A DNA stretch of 54,335 bases from Hondaea fermentalgiana (taxonomy: Eukaryota > Sar > Bigyra > Thraustochytrida > Thraustochytriidae). Below the pieces are notes generated by a model. It searched no databases, had not been told where the DNA came from, and saw only the letters and a program-made list of their open reading frames with translations. Where the stretch lies: positions 261,968-316,302 of the forward strand of contig NPFB01000020.1 in assembly GCA_014084085.1 (NCBI GenBank), written 5' to 3'. The position numbers and the translations under genes are program-made. Shown in pieces: positions 19,696 through 30,300 of this stretch (within the stretch, counting starts at the first letter, position 1; every line of letters begins with the position of its first letter).

Positions 19696-21025
19696 GCAAC
19701 AACAAGAAGACGAAGAAGAAATGCGCCAGCTCGACGCGATGATTGCGAGTCGGCGACGATACGGCCGACACAATTCGACTTCCACCGTCAAGGTCGATAC
19801 CACCATGGCCCACCCAAACCAGGACGCAACCATGGAGATGATCGCGCGCCGTCTTTGCGCCATGATGGCCACCACGGATGCGTACAATGACAAGAGCACC
19901 CGTCCTCGCTCGCTCGGCAAGCCTAGTTTGGACTGCTTCAATGAGCCAACGTACAAGGTCGCTACAGCTCTCACGCACGAGTTTAGCGATAGCGAAAGCG
20001 AGGACGAATACGATCCCGAAGACGATGACGAATATGCCTCGCTCGTCGATGCTGGCCCGAGCAATGGTGCGCATCACGAGAATCAGAGGTCTGGAGATAG
20101 CGAAGAGGAAGAGGAGGAAAAGGAAAAGGACGAAAACTGCTTCCGCATCTCCACAATGGAGACGAGGTCTGATGTGGCACCAGCCTCTGCTCGCCAGGCC
20201 CGCCCCAGAGGTGTACTGACAGAGTTTTCCACCGCCGAAAAGAACGATCTCGTACATGCGATGCGTAAGATCAGCCTGCGCGATACTCTGAAAGACCACG
20301 TGCGGCAGCCTCAGTGCCAGCTGCCGTACGTCCCGAAACCATCCCCGGCCATCCTGCGCGAGTATATTCGCAACATGTTCGTCACCGCACAATGCTCGGA
20401 GGAATGCAATATCATTTGCCTCTTGTACGTTGAGCGTCTCATTGAATGCGCGGACCGTCCTGAGGCCTTCAACCCTTACAACTGGAAAGCCATTGTCATG
20501 ACCGCCTTGCTTCTTGCCAGCAAGGTATGGGACGACCTGAGCATGGTCAACGAGGACTTTAGCATTTTCATGCCATATTCTCTGGAGCAAGTCAACCGAT
20601 GGGAGTCCCAGTTTCTAACCTGCGTTCAATTCAACGTGAGAGTCAGTGCCTCACAGTACGCGCAGCTGTATTTTGAGCTTCGCAACCAGGCGCAGATCGC
20701 AGGATTCGAGGGCCTCCCGCAAAAGGAACTCGATGTTGCCAAGGCCACGAAACTTGAGGCGCTCACCGCAACAATGGAGAAGCGTACAAAACATCTTTTG
20801 CAGCACAGTGGAGCTCCCAATCCCGCAACGACTCCGCCTGCGGCAGGAGCTGCAGACGGGTCTTCGCTGTCGTTTGCAGGTGAATTTGCCGATCCTGCAA
20901 ACACTTGCGGTGGCGATTCGAGTGTTTCCAGCGCGACCGTTCCTCCCCCTCCTTCTCGCTATTTGCGTCGCTCAAACTCTGACGCTGGGCCTCATCGATC
21001 TTCGTGCCGCTTTGTTATTGACTAG
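19460..21025 (+). CDS. CCNY: Cyclin Y-like protein
   Basis: 521 residues. The cyclin box lies at about residues 290-410. It begins PAILREYIRNMF and runs through SEECNIICLLYVERLI, NWKAIVMTALLLASKVWDD and RWESQFLTCVQFNVRVSAS. These match the cyclin Y subfamily (NWKRIVLGAILLASKVWDD type) rather than cell-cycle cyclins. A RRSNSD site near the C-terminus corresponds to the phospho-serine 14-3-3 site of cyclin Y. In animals cyclin Y activates CDK14/16 at the plasma membrane. The long N-terminus (about 280 residues) is acidic and disordered and includes 15 Gln encoded by mixed CAG/CAA at 19661-19705. It lacks the N-terminal MG myristoylation signal of animal cyclin Y. The first ATG after the GC-rich leader is used as start. 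TAG is followed by GCT. Confidence 0.88.
19661..19705 (+). repeat. CAG/CAA trinucleotide tract (15 Gln) in cyclin Y
   Basis: Fifteen consecutive Gln codons, interrupted by CAA, in the disordered N-terminus of the cyclin Y-like protein. Confidence 0.95.
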
Positions 21026-21407
21026 GCTAGACTTCGAAAGGATCATCGAAAATAATGTCGCGCTCTCGAGCTTTGATGCACGCTGAGCTACGCACACTAC
21101 GAACCGTAATCAAGAACGACGACAACGTCAATAATGTCGAAAATGGATTTTGTATATTGTAGATTCAAGCGAGCTTGAGTTGTGAAATGGTCCAAGGAAA
21201 CGCACACTTACAGACATCTAAAAGATCATGAGGGTCCAGAGGTCGCGACAGACATCCCGTATACGCGCGCTCGCGCTCTCTCTCTCTCTCCCTTTAAAGA
21301 TGACATATCGACCGAAGAAGATCAGAGGCTTTTGCTGGAAACTTTCGAGGCAGAGCTTATATTTCAAGGCAGATCTCAATCTCAACTTATCAGGATGGAG
21401 TGCGTTG
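21026..21407. other. Convergent 3' flanks
   Basis: This 382 bp lies between the ends of cyclin Y (+) and the MFS transporter (-). It is AT-richer than the genes and includes a (CT)n run at about 21275-21293. No gene is seen. Confidence 0.6.
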
Positions 21408-22913
21408 TCAGCTTGTTTCCCAGTCTTGCCGCTGTGAAACGTCAGGCAAGACGCCAAGACTTGCAAGAGCAGCAGCTGCGCAGAGAGCAGCGCAACTGAT
21501 CAAAGCAGTCCCCGGCGAACGATCGAAGAGAAGCTGACCCACAATAGGGCTGATGAGACCTCCAATGCGAGCAAATGCAGTCACCGCGCCAACGCCCAGA
21601 GCACGATGTTGCGCAGTAAAGTACGTAGAGCTGTAGATCCAAAGACTTTGGTTGAACCCAAGCGCTGAAGCCCTTGCTCCAAAGAGCAACAAGGTCTCGA
21701 GAAATTTGCCTGGTGCTGGAAAGACAAAAGCAATCGTTGCCATAGCAAGACAAAAACCGCCGCAGATGGCAAACATGAGTGCCACAGAAATGCGCGAGCC
21801 ACGTCGCTTGACAATGTGTAACGCGCCAAAGAGTCCAGGCAACTCAGCGGCATTGACAATGAGAATCTGTAAAAAGGTAGAATCGGACAGGCCATCTCCA
21901 TCTTCGGGCCAAAGATACATGACACTGAGCTCAACGAGCGCATAATATACAATTGCCATGACCGCAAAAAGTCCGCACAGCGCCAAAATAGGCTTGGTGC
22001 TCTTATCCTTTGCGTCATCTCTCCTGGCATCGCAATCGATTTCCCGAGTGATGAACGAGGTGGTTTCTACGCGCGTCGCATCAGCCTCGAGGCCAATCTG
22101 TCTGCCATTCACCTGGCCCATGCCCTGAAGAATCTCGGATGCCTGAACGCGGTCACCTCGCGTTGCTACAAAGACAGCGCTCTCCGGCAAAGCGAGACTT
22201 AGGCCAGCAACGACGAGGCTTGGCATGGACGCAAGGCGCAAAAAGAGACGCCAATCACCTGTTCCACCCAGCGTCGCCCATGCAAGACCAGCGCATGCCA
22301 CACTACCTACTGAAAAGAACAAGAAGAATCCCACGAGCCAGGGTTCACGCTTGCGAGGCGGCAAACTTTCTGAAAACCAAGCAAGAGCGCAACTTGCGCC
22401 GCCAAGCCCGCAACCAACAAAAAAACGTGCAGTGAAGAGCTCTGCGAGGCTCGAAGCGAGCGAGCTACCAAAGCCCGCAACGCCGACGAGCGCTGCAGTC
22501 CCAAAGGTGCCAACGCGCCGTCCAAATTTGTCAGCAACCCAGCCCCATGCGGGTGCTCCTACGAGCATACCCGCAAAGACGCAAAAGCTTAAAAGCCAGC
22601 CGTCTTGCGCCGTGCGCAGTCGCATAGGGGATGATTCTGGCTCCTCGGTCAGCGCGCTCGCGAGCAAGGGCAAGAGAATGAGCTCGAGGGCATCCGAAAA
22701 TTGTGTCCCGCCACACACCGCAAGCATTGCCCATTGCATTTTTCCGACTCCAACTTCGCGCTCGAGAATCTCTTCTGCCCATGCCGCAGCTGCACCTGTG
22801 CTCACTGTCGTCTCTGTAGCCGCTACGTTGTTATTACTTGCGCAGCAACCCCAGGTTGCTGTGCTGCACTGTGCTGTTGACGACATGTTCGTCGACGTCG
22901 AGGCCGTCATCAA
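21408..22913 (-). CDS. MFS transporter, SVOP/SV2-like
   Basis: 501 residues with about twelve hydrophobic helices. After a 50-residue cytosolic N-terminus, VGVGKMQWAMLAVCGG and FSDALELILLPLLA correspond to helix 1 of the SVOP/SV2 and organic-ion transporter group. GWVADKFGRRVG is the MFS loop 2-3 signature. ARFFVGCGLGGASCALAWFSESLPPRKR matches the helix 4 and loop 4-5 segment, and LALPESAVFV the PESxR-like motif at the end of helix 6. A soluble loop of about 60 residues separates the two halves, as usual. The group moves small organic solutes by proton or ion coupling, and the substrate cannot be assigned. It is convergent with cyclin Y. Confidence 0.88.
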   Translation of the reverse strand: MMTASTSTNMSSTAQCSTATWGCCASNNNVAATETTVSTGAAAAWAEEILEREVGVGKMQWAMLAVCGGTQFSDALELILLPLLASALTEEPESSPMRLRTAQDGWLLSFCVFAGMLVGAPAWGWVADKFGRRVGTFGTAALVGVAGFGSSLASSLAELFTARFFVGCGLGGASCALAWFSESLPPRKREPWLVGFFLFFSVGSVACAGLAWATLGGTGDWRLFLRLASMPSLVVAGLSLALPESAVFVATRGDRVQASEILQGMGQVNGRQIGLEADATRVETTSFITREIDCDARRDDAKDKSTKPILALCGLFAVMAIVYYALVELSVMYLWPEDGDGLSDSTFLQILIVNAAELPGLFGALHIVKRRGSRISVALMFAICGGFCLAMATIAFVFPAPGKFLETLLLFGARASALGFNQSLWIYSSTYFTAQHRALGVGAVTAFARIGGLISPIVGQLLFDRSPGTALISCAALCAAAALASLGVLPDVSQRQDWETS

Positions 22914-23265
22914 CCTGCTCTCGTTGCAAGAGGAGCTGGCAGGGCGGCAGGCAGGTAGGCAGGGCGACAGGCAGGCAGGTTGGCCGGCAGAGTCGCTGTC
23001 GCAGTGGTAAGGTATACAGAGCCGGCCGAACGGTTCGGTGGCAACCTCGTTAGTGCTCCCTGCAATCTTTCATTGCATTTTCGTTTTGCTTGTTCTGCTC
23101 GCAAAACGACTCAAAACCGCTCAAACATCTAAATAAAAACCTCGGATCTTCTTCGAAAGCTCTTGACTGGGAGTGAGGACAAGAGTTGACGATGAGGTCT
23201 GAACTTACAATTCGTTTCGTCAGCAGAGTGTCCGAAGTCAGTATTATTATGCCATAATTCAAAAG
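22914..23265. other. Intergenic, promoter of MFS gene
   Basis: It contains a (GGCAGGCAGG)-type repeat at about 22940-22985 directly upstream of the MFS start. The rest is AT-richer, the 3' flank of the next gene. No gene is seen. Confidence 0.5.
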
Positions 23266-23925
23266 CTAGAGAACTGCAGTGTTCGAATCCTCGTAACCCT
23301 CGAGAACTATGGGTCGCTGTACTTGATGAGCCGTATCCTGACGATCCTGCTGACGTTGTAAAATCGGCTGCAGCTCCGGAGCTGTGGCTGTATCGCGACC
23401 TGTGTGCACACACCACGCCTTGACGCTCAAGCCGAGAGGCATGATCAATACGAGGCCAGCCAAAAGGGCCAGGGCAAGGGATAATTTGTGCAATAATGCA
23501 CTAACGGTAAGCCATGACGACACCAGGAGATATATTGCAGAGGCCATGGTGAGATGACGGGCAAGACGAAGTTTGTTGGCAAATTCAATCGTCTGTTGCT
23601 CCCGTTGTGCGTCGCGTAGCAGCTGGTTTTCCTCGTCAATGCGTTCTGAAGCCAAGGGCGGCGGCGAAGTGTCTGCTGCAATCCCTTTACGCCAAAGACT
23701 AGCATTCTCGCTCATTAACGAGATGTGCACATAGAAAACGTATGCGAGGAAGCAAGCCCCAATACCGACGTTGAATGCTGTTGCGATGGAATTGGCGAGT
23801 TGGACAGCCGATGCATCTTTGGAGTCTCGATCACTGATCCATTTCGTTACGAGCGCCGCCAAAGCTGACGCGCAGAGCACAAACAGCCCCGAAGTGACCC
23901 CGACTCCTGCCGCCGCAGCCATCAT
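23266..23925 (-). CDS. Four-helix membrane protein of unknown function
   Basis: 219 residues starting at MMAAAAGVGV (23923-23925). Hydrophobic helices lie at about residues 5-27, 45-70, 125-150 and 152-175. A charged cytosolic or lumenal loop of about 50 residues between helices 2 and 3 is probably coiled (ERIDEENQLLRDAQREQQTIEFANKL). The C-terminal 45 residues are Gln/Asp-rich. The longer frame from 24177 adds a GC-rich low-complexity leader that lies in the divergent promoter. I recognise no family. The layout resembles small tetraspan proteins, but the tetraspanin Cys motifs are absent. Confidence 0.6.
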   Translation of the reverse strand: MMAAAAGVGVTSGLFVLCASALAALVTKWISDRDSKDASAVQLANSIATAFNVGIGACFLAYVFYVHISLMSENASLWRKGIAADTSPPPLASERIDEENQLLRDAQREQQTIEFANKLRLARHLTMASAIYLLVSSWLTVSALLHKLSLALALLAGLVLIMPLGLSVKAWCVHTGRDTATAPELQPILQRQQDRQDTAHQVQRPIVLEGYEDSNTAVL

Positions 23926-24609
23926 GATGGGTCTTTTGTGCGTATCTCCTCGCTCCAGCAGAGTATATGTATCCCGCGCCTCCCCACCCCGGGACTCGAC
24001 TCGCGTTGGCCCAGCGAGACGGCAAGTAAAGCAGCCTCCACCTCCGAGCCAGTCCTTGGCAATGCGAGCCTGCTCAAAAGACAAGCACGCCTCGAACCTC
24101 CCGTCGCACGCACGCGAACGCGCCTTCGCGCTCGCTGCGGCCGGCCTCGGCTCGCGGGTTGGCTCGCGCGAGGCCAAGCGACGCGAGCCTGCAGCGCCTC
24201 ACTCGGGACTACTGCTCCCTACTGCTAGGACGGCCCGACCAGGGCGGGCGGGGCACGTCGACAAGGGTCGGGCTTGATGGATCAATGTGAACGTTGGTGT
24301 CTACGTTGGGGGCGCGAGGCGACGCGGCCGCGCGCCGAATTAGAGGCGGCCGAAGCAGAGCGCCAATCCTTCACGAGCGTCCTCCGCGTGTCGCGCCCCG
24401 GACGCGGCCCCGACGGCCGCCTCAGCGACCCACTTGCCGCAGCCCGCCCGCGCGCCCGCGGACCGCCCGCCCGCGCCCGTCTCCGCGCGTGAGCGGACAG
24501 CGAGCGACGTGCAGGAGGAGGGAGATCTTCGTTGGTGGGCCTTTTCTTGTCGTGCTTTTGCTTGCCATTCTATCCATCTATCCTTCGCGCGCAGCAGTAA
24601 GGAAAGAAG
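23926..24609. promoter_or_regulatory. Divergent promoter region, 4TM gene / ABCE1
   Basis: 684 bp between head-to-head genes. Very GC-rich, especially 24300-24490 with GCCCGC-type words. The last 100 bp before ABCE1 are T-rich and contain the likely leader. No defined element can be supported and no gene is seen. Confidence 0.5.
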
Positions 24610-26487
24610 ATGGCGCCCAAGAAGGACAAGGATGAAAAGCTGACCCGCGTGGCCATCGTTGAGTCGGAAAAGTGCAAGCCTCGCAAGTGCCAGCAAGAAT
24701 GCAAGAGCTTTTGCCCTGTGAACCGTATGGGCAAGGCCTGTATTGAGGTCGCGCCCAACTCGAAGGTTGCCAACCTCTCCGAGGTGCTCTGCATCGGTTG
24801 CGGTATCTGCGTGAAGCGGTGCCCCTTCAAGGCGATTCAGATTATCAACCTCCCCAAGAACCTCGAGAAGGAAACCACTCATCGCTATGGCCCCAACTCG
24901 TTCAAGCTCCATCGCCTTCCCATGCCGCGTCCCAGCCAGGTCCTTGGCCTCGTCGGTACGAACGGTATTGGCAAGTCCACTGCCGTCAAAATTCTTGCCG
25001 GCAAGCTCAAGCCCAACCTCGGTCGCTACGATGACCCCCCTGACTGGGAGGAGATCCTTCTCATGTACCGTGGCAGCGAGCTCCAGAACTATTTCACCAA
25101 GATCCTGCAGGATGACCTCAAGGCCATTGTCAAGATCCAGTGGGTCGACAAGATCAGCGCAGTGGCCAAGGGCAAGGTCTCGACGTTGCTCAAGTCCAAG
25201 GCCGACCGCGGCGACGAGGTCATGAAGGAGCTCACCAAGACGCTCGATCTCGACCACGTTCTCGACCGCAATGTTGATGTGCTCTCCGGTGGTGAGCTCC
25301 AGCGCTTTGCGATTTGCATTGTCTGCGTGCAGCGCGCTGACGCCTACCTCATCGATGAGCCGTCCAGTTACCTGGACATTCGCCAGCGCCTCAACGCTGC
25401 GCGCACCATCCGCTCGCTCACCGATGTTGGTGAGGGCACCTTTGTCACTGTCATTGAGCACGATCTCGCCATTCTCGATTACATGAGCGACTTTATCTGC
25501 TGCCTCTATGGCACGCCCGGCGCCTACGGTGTGGTTACCATGCCCTTCAACGTGCGCGATGGCATCAACATTTTCCTCGCTGGCTTTTTGCCCACCGAGA
25601 ACCTTCGTTTCCGCGACTCGGCGCTCTCCTTCAAGGTGGCCCAGGGCCTCGACGAGCGCGAGATTGGCTACGAGAAGGAGGACATGACGCACAAGTACCG
25701 CGCCATGTCCAAGACGCTTTACGCGCGCAAGACGAACGAGCAGGTTTTCAAGCTCAACGTCTCTGCCGGCGGCTTTAGCGAGTCCCAGATCATTGTTCTC
25801 CTTGGTGAGAACGGTTGCGGCAAGACCACTCTTGTTCGTATGATTGCCGGTCTGCTTCGCCCGGATGGCGAGGAAGAGGGCGAGGAGAACCCCGCTGTGC
25901 CGCAGCTCGCGATCTCTTACAAACCACAGAAGATTAGCCCCAAGCTCAACGTTCCTGTACGTGCCCTCCTCATGAAGAAGATCAAGGCTGCCTTTGGTCA
26001 CCCGACCTTCCAGACTGAGGTCGTCAAGCCGATGATGATTGAGGAGCTTCTCGATCAGCCGCTGCAGCAGCTCTCGGGCGGTGAGCTTCAGCGCGTCGCC
26101 ATTGTCCTCGCGCTCGGTACGCCCGGCAACGTCTACCTCATTGACGAGCCCTCGGCCTACCTTGACTCTTCGCAGCGTATTGTCGCCGCAAAGGTTATTC
26201 GCAGGTTTGTCATTAGCTCCAAGCGCTCTGCCTTTATTGTCGAGCACGACTTTGTCATGAGCACCTACCTTGCCGATCGCGTCATTGTCTACACAGGTAC
26301 GCCCGGTGTTGAGTGCACGGCCACGCCGCCCAAGTCTCTTCTCGAGGGCATGAACCAGTTCTTGAAGCAACTCGACATTACCTTTCGCCGTGATGACGAG
26401 TCCCACCGCCCGCGTATTAACAAGGGCGGCTCGCAGATGGACACGCAGCAGAAGAAGGCTGGAACTTACTTCCACGTCTCCGACTAA
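24610..26487 (+). CDS. ABCE1: ABCE1/RLI1, ribosome-recycling Fe-S ATPase
   Basis: 625 residues, close to the usual 600 or so, with all landmarks. Two Fe-S clusters use C22, C27, C31, C35 and C61, C64, C67, C71 (last four [11 protein letters not shown]). NBD1 has GTNGIGKST (about 116-124), signature [10 protein letters not shown] and Walker [14 protein letters not shown] hinge follows. NBD2 has [19 protein letters not shown] and [12 protein letters not shown]. The enzyme splits ribosomal subunits after termination with eRF1/Pelota and links to re-initiation. Codon use is strongly biased to C/G third bases, typical of a highly expressed gene. This bias also opens a long meaningless antisense frame. 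The start at 24610 ([10 protein letters not shown]) matches the family's short basic N-terminus. Confidence 0.98.
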   Translation: MAPKKDKDEKLTRVAIVESEKCKPRKCQQECKSFCPVNRMGKACIEVAPNSKVANLSEVLCIGCGICVKRCPFKAIQIINLPKNLEKETTHRYGPNSFKLHRLPMPRPSQVLGLVGTNGIGKSTAVKILAGKLKPNLGRYDDPPDWEEILLMYRGSELQNYFTKILQDDLKAIVKIQWVDKISAVAKGKVSTLLKSKADRGDEVMKELTKTLDLDHVLDRNVDVLSGGELQRFAICIVCVQRADAYLIDEPSSYLDIRQRLNAARTIRSLTDVGEGTFVTVIEHDLAILDYMSDFICCLYGTPGAYGVVTMPFNVRDGINIFLAGFLPTENLRFRDSALSFKVAQGLDEREIGYEKEDMTHKYRAMSKTLYARKTNEQVFKLNVSAGGFSESQIIVLLGENGCGKTTLVRMIAGLLRPDGEEEGEENPAVPQLAISYKPQKISPKLNVPVRALLMKKIKAAFGHPTFQTEVVKPMMIEELLDQPLQQLSGGELQRVAIVLALGTPGNVYLIDEPSAYLDSSQRIVAAKVIRRFVISSKRSAFIVEHDFVMSTYLADRVIVYTGTPGVECTATPPKSLLEGMNQFLKQLDITFRRDDESHRPRINKGGSQMDTQQKKAGTYFHVSD

Positions 26488-27327
26488 GCGCTCTTTCTCT
26501 TTCTCATTGCGCGCATCATGCGTCAACACTCCCTCCCGTGCGTGGGACGCACGTCCTTGAGCGAGTGTGTATGTGCACGCCTCAGGGTTGTGGACTGCAA
26601 TGGAACTGTGCCGAGGTTACAAGATCCGATCGTTCGTACTTGGAACTGGTCGGTCGTCTCGCGATGCCTCGGTCTCATGCAGTTATTGCAAGTTTTTCTC
26701 TCTTTTTGCAGCGTCCCTGCAATGCGTGCGCGCGGACACCTTTTCTGCCTTGCACAAGTCATGTCAGGCTCGCAGCTGCTCATATCTGCTCACAGCGAGC
26801 GAGCCAAAGTCTCCGGGTCCCGGGTCACCTTGGCCTTATACATTCTCTGATTACCCCAACCAAAAAATAAAAAATATAAAGTGATGATACGTACCATGGT
26901 GTACGGTAGGCCTTTACTCTTCAAATTCAAAATTCTAAAAAGTAAAGTGCGTGGTGATGATGATGATGCCCAGGGAAGAATCGCAAGGCTTGGTTTTTTC
27001 CCGGAATCAAAAAAGTCTCTCAGGTGTTTTTGACTGCTAGTATCTCAGACGGAAATTTGTCAGACACACGTCTTTCATTCGTGATATCTAGTACAATGCA
27101 AAGCTTGCCCCGTGCAAATACCCCTTGCCAACCACGTTCACTTCACTAGGCCTGATCACCCAACGCTCTGTCATGGACAGCACGGCGTCACCATCTAGCA
27201 AACGATCTTTTTTCTTTTTTCTTGGCACAGTTTTTTTTTTTCGCTTGCCCCTGCCTCTGGTCCTGGCCCAATCCAACCAAAAGCTAAAAAGAACAACGGT
27301 GAGCGCAGCAGCGCTGACGGAGCTAGG
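26488..27327. other. Intergenic, 3' flank of ABCE1 and promoter of CPSF160
   Basis: 840 bp. An A-rich stretch with overlapping AATAAA-like words at about 26863-26880 may be the ABCE1 poly(A) region. Imperfect TAGGCCT copies lie at about 26906 and 27147. A T-rich tract (27208-27242) precedes the CPSF160 start. No gene is supported. Confidence 0.5.
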
Positions 27328-30300
27328 ATGTTCGCGTGTCTGCGCGAGCTCAGCGTCTCCGGCACGATCGACCTGTGCGTGGAGGCGCGCTTCACGCAGG
27401 TCGAGAGACCGCAGCTCGTGGTCGGGCGGGGCCGCGAGCTGCACGTGTTCGACCTTGTCGATGTCGACGAGGACAATGGAGACGAGGACGACGGCGCTGC
27501 CACCGCTGCCGTCGCGCCGACTACAGCAGCGAGTACAGCGGCGACGAAGAGCGCAGATCGAGGTGCGCTTCGGCTGTGCGGTAGCTTTGAGCTCTATGGC
27601 CGCCTCGAAAGCGTCAACACCATCTGTGCGAGCAAACCAGGTGAGCTGGATCTCCTGCTGCTCACCTTTGGCACTGGACGCGCAAGCCTCGTGGGCTGGA
27701 GCGACGATCTTGGACCACACAAGCTCCGTACTGTAGCGCTTTACAATTTCGAAGGCGAAGCTCTCGGCTCGAATCTCCGTGCAGACTCTCCAGGAAACTT
27801 TCGCATTCACGGCTATGGTTCGCGCGCATACGCAGAGGTCGACCCTCTCAACCGCTGCGCAATCATGTATCTGAATGGTTTCCAACTCGCTGTGATGCCC
27901 TTTCAGACCCTGAAGCAGCGAATGGGTGCCAGTACCGATGAGGAGGAGGATCTCTTGGTGGAAGAGGAAGCAGCAGGAATCCGTCTCGCGCGTGCTGTGC
28001 GTCGGGTCGCCATTGATGCCGAAGACGTGTGGGAGATGCCTTCTGGATGTTTCCTTATCGATCTCGTCAAGCTTGGCATCCCCTGCGGATCGGTCATGCA
28101 TACAGCGTTTTTGCGCGATCAACGCGGTCTTCCCGTGCTGGCCATTCTCCATGCTGGGCCCATTCGCACGGGAACAGGCCGCCTTGTTGTAGGCCGATGG
28201 ACCTCCCAGCTCACGGCCATCACCATTAGTAAAGAAGACGTGAGCGTTGTCTGGAATGTCAAGCGCCTCCCGCATGATGCTCTTGCGGTTGTGCCAACCG
28301 CCACGGGTGATGCTCTCGTGCTCTCGCAGAATGCGATTCATCACATTGTTGGCGGATCGGTCAAGCGTGTTCTCGAGCTGAACGGATTTTCTCGCACGAC
28401 AGCAGATATCGATCTGCTGCCAAGCGATCGTGCTCCGCTCGAGATCTCGCTCGAGGGAGTGCGCTATGTCTGGCTGGACGACCATCGTCTCCTGATGTCC
28501 CTGCACTACGGTCAGCTCGTGCTTCTTGACGTTGGCCCCGACTCGCTCACGCTTCCTTATCGTGCGCTCTCCAACCAGTGCTCGAGTATGTGTCTTCTTG
28601 GAGATGGGCACATCTTTTTTGGTTCCCGCGTCGCCGATTCGGTGCTCATGTCGTTTCGCCTTTTCCTCACGTCTCGTGGGGAATCGGGCCTTCTCGGCGC
28701 ACTAGTCGACGATCCTGAGGAGCGTGAATTGTACGAGCCTGTTACCTCCTCCTCGGAGTCCAGTGCTCTCGAGACAGCCAAGGGACCTTTGGGTGCAGGC
28801 CATTCTTCTTCTTCTTCTTCTACTTCCTCATCGTCTGCTTTGTTGTCATCTTCATCATCGATGGCCATTGCGTTGCGGTCCACGGAGGGCGGGCAAACTT
28901 CGCTTGCTGGGCCTGATGCCAGCGATCGTGGCAATCCAGAACCGTACCAGTCTTTCACGGCGCTGCGTCTCCTTGCCGTGGACGCGCTTCCCGTAGGCGG
29001 GCCCGTGGGCGGGCTCACCGTGTCAGAGATTCGCGCCGACGACGTAGAAGTCCGTCGCGCCAAGGAGATCGCTGCCAAAATGCAAAAGGAAGGCAAACAT
29101 TCTAAGGCAGCGCGCATGCTGCAAGAGGTAACCAACGCGGAGAAGGAGCGCCGCAAACCAAAGGAGATCTTTTCGACGGCGGGAAGAGGTCGCGATGGCG
29201 GCGTCCGCGTGCTCTGTCCTGGGCTGCGTCTTGATGCGCACGTGGACTTGCTCGAAGACATCCAACTTGAGGAACCGTGCCAGAACATGTTCGCGTTTGA
29301 CCTCTACGATAATCGTGCCGAATCAGTCGTGCTTGCTACCAGCGCAGCGCATGGTCTCAGTGCCTATCGCTGCATTGGCGACAATCGTGTGTTTCAAACG
29401 ACAATGCTCACTTCAGACGACACGGAACCCTTCGAGACAATCAAGCAGGCCACTCTCTTGGTCGCCGCACACGCAAACTGGATTGTGCGCGCCACACCTG
29501 ACGGCCTCTATGTGCTTGAACGAGCGTTGCCCCTCAAGTCTTTGACCTCGCACGAGGTCCAGATACGCGCTGCCTTTGCATGCGACGACTACGTGCTCGT
29601 CTTCACACGCGACCGCCGGCCAATCCTCTTTCGCATTTCACGCGATCGGAAACCAAGAAAAGGTCACCCTCCTGCGACAATCACCGAGGTGGCCTTCGAC
29701 TTTGATCAAGGGGGAAGCGCCGATGCTCCTGTGGTGTCGGGTTTTCTTTACAAGGACGATCGCGATCAACTCATGTGCGCCCTTGTGCGCGGCGGAGTGT
29801 CCGAGAAGGGCGCTGGCGCCTTTGAGCTCTTCAACATCGCCAAGGGTGTACTCAAGTTTCGGTCAAGTCATGCACTCGCTGTGGGCGAGTCCACCGTGGA
29901 TAATGTGAGTCCATCTGTGCCATTAGAGCCTCACCAAGGTCTTCTCGCAAAACTACGAGTCAGCAGTCTCTGCGTGGCGCGTGTGGGCCGCGTCGACCCC
30001 GATCCGCATTCATCGGCCCACAAGGTCGCTCCTGTGCTTTGCCTTGCCTTGGCACTTCAAACGGGCGATCTCTTACTCTATAAGGTGCACGGCGACTGGC
30101 ATCGTCTTCATCGAGTTCAGCACGATGTCATCACCCGACTCGACCGTAATATCTCCCAACGATCTCGGCAGCAGCAACAGCAACAGCAACAACAGCAGCA
30201 GCAACAGCAGCAACAGCAGCAGCAGCGTGAAGAGGAGGAGGAGGATGCGGATATGGAAAAGGAACCGCTCGAGGAGGTAGAAGACCCAGCCGCCGAAGTA

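Noticed and set aside
24340..26529. 729-codon open frame antisense to ABCE1
   Set aside because: It mirrors the highly biased codons of ABCE1 and its product is a Leu/Val/Asp-rich sequence with no domain. It has no independent start context.
27088..28611. 507-codon frame antisense to the start of CPSF160
   Set aside because: The conserved CPSF160 protein on the other strand explains the sequence. The antisense product is motif-free.
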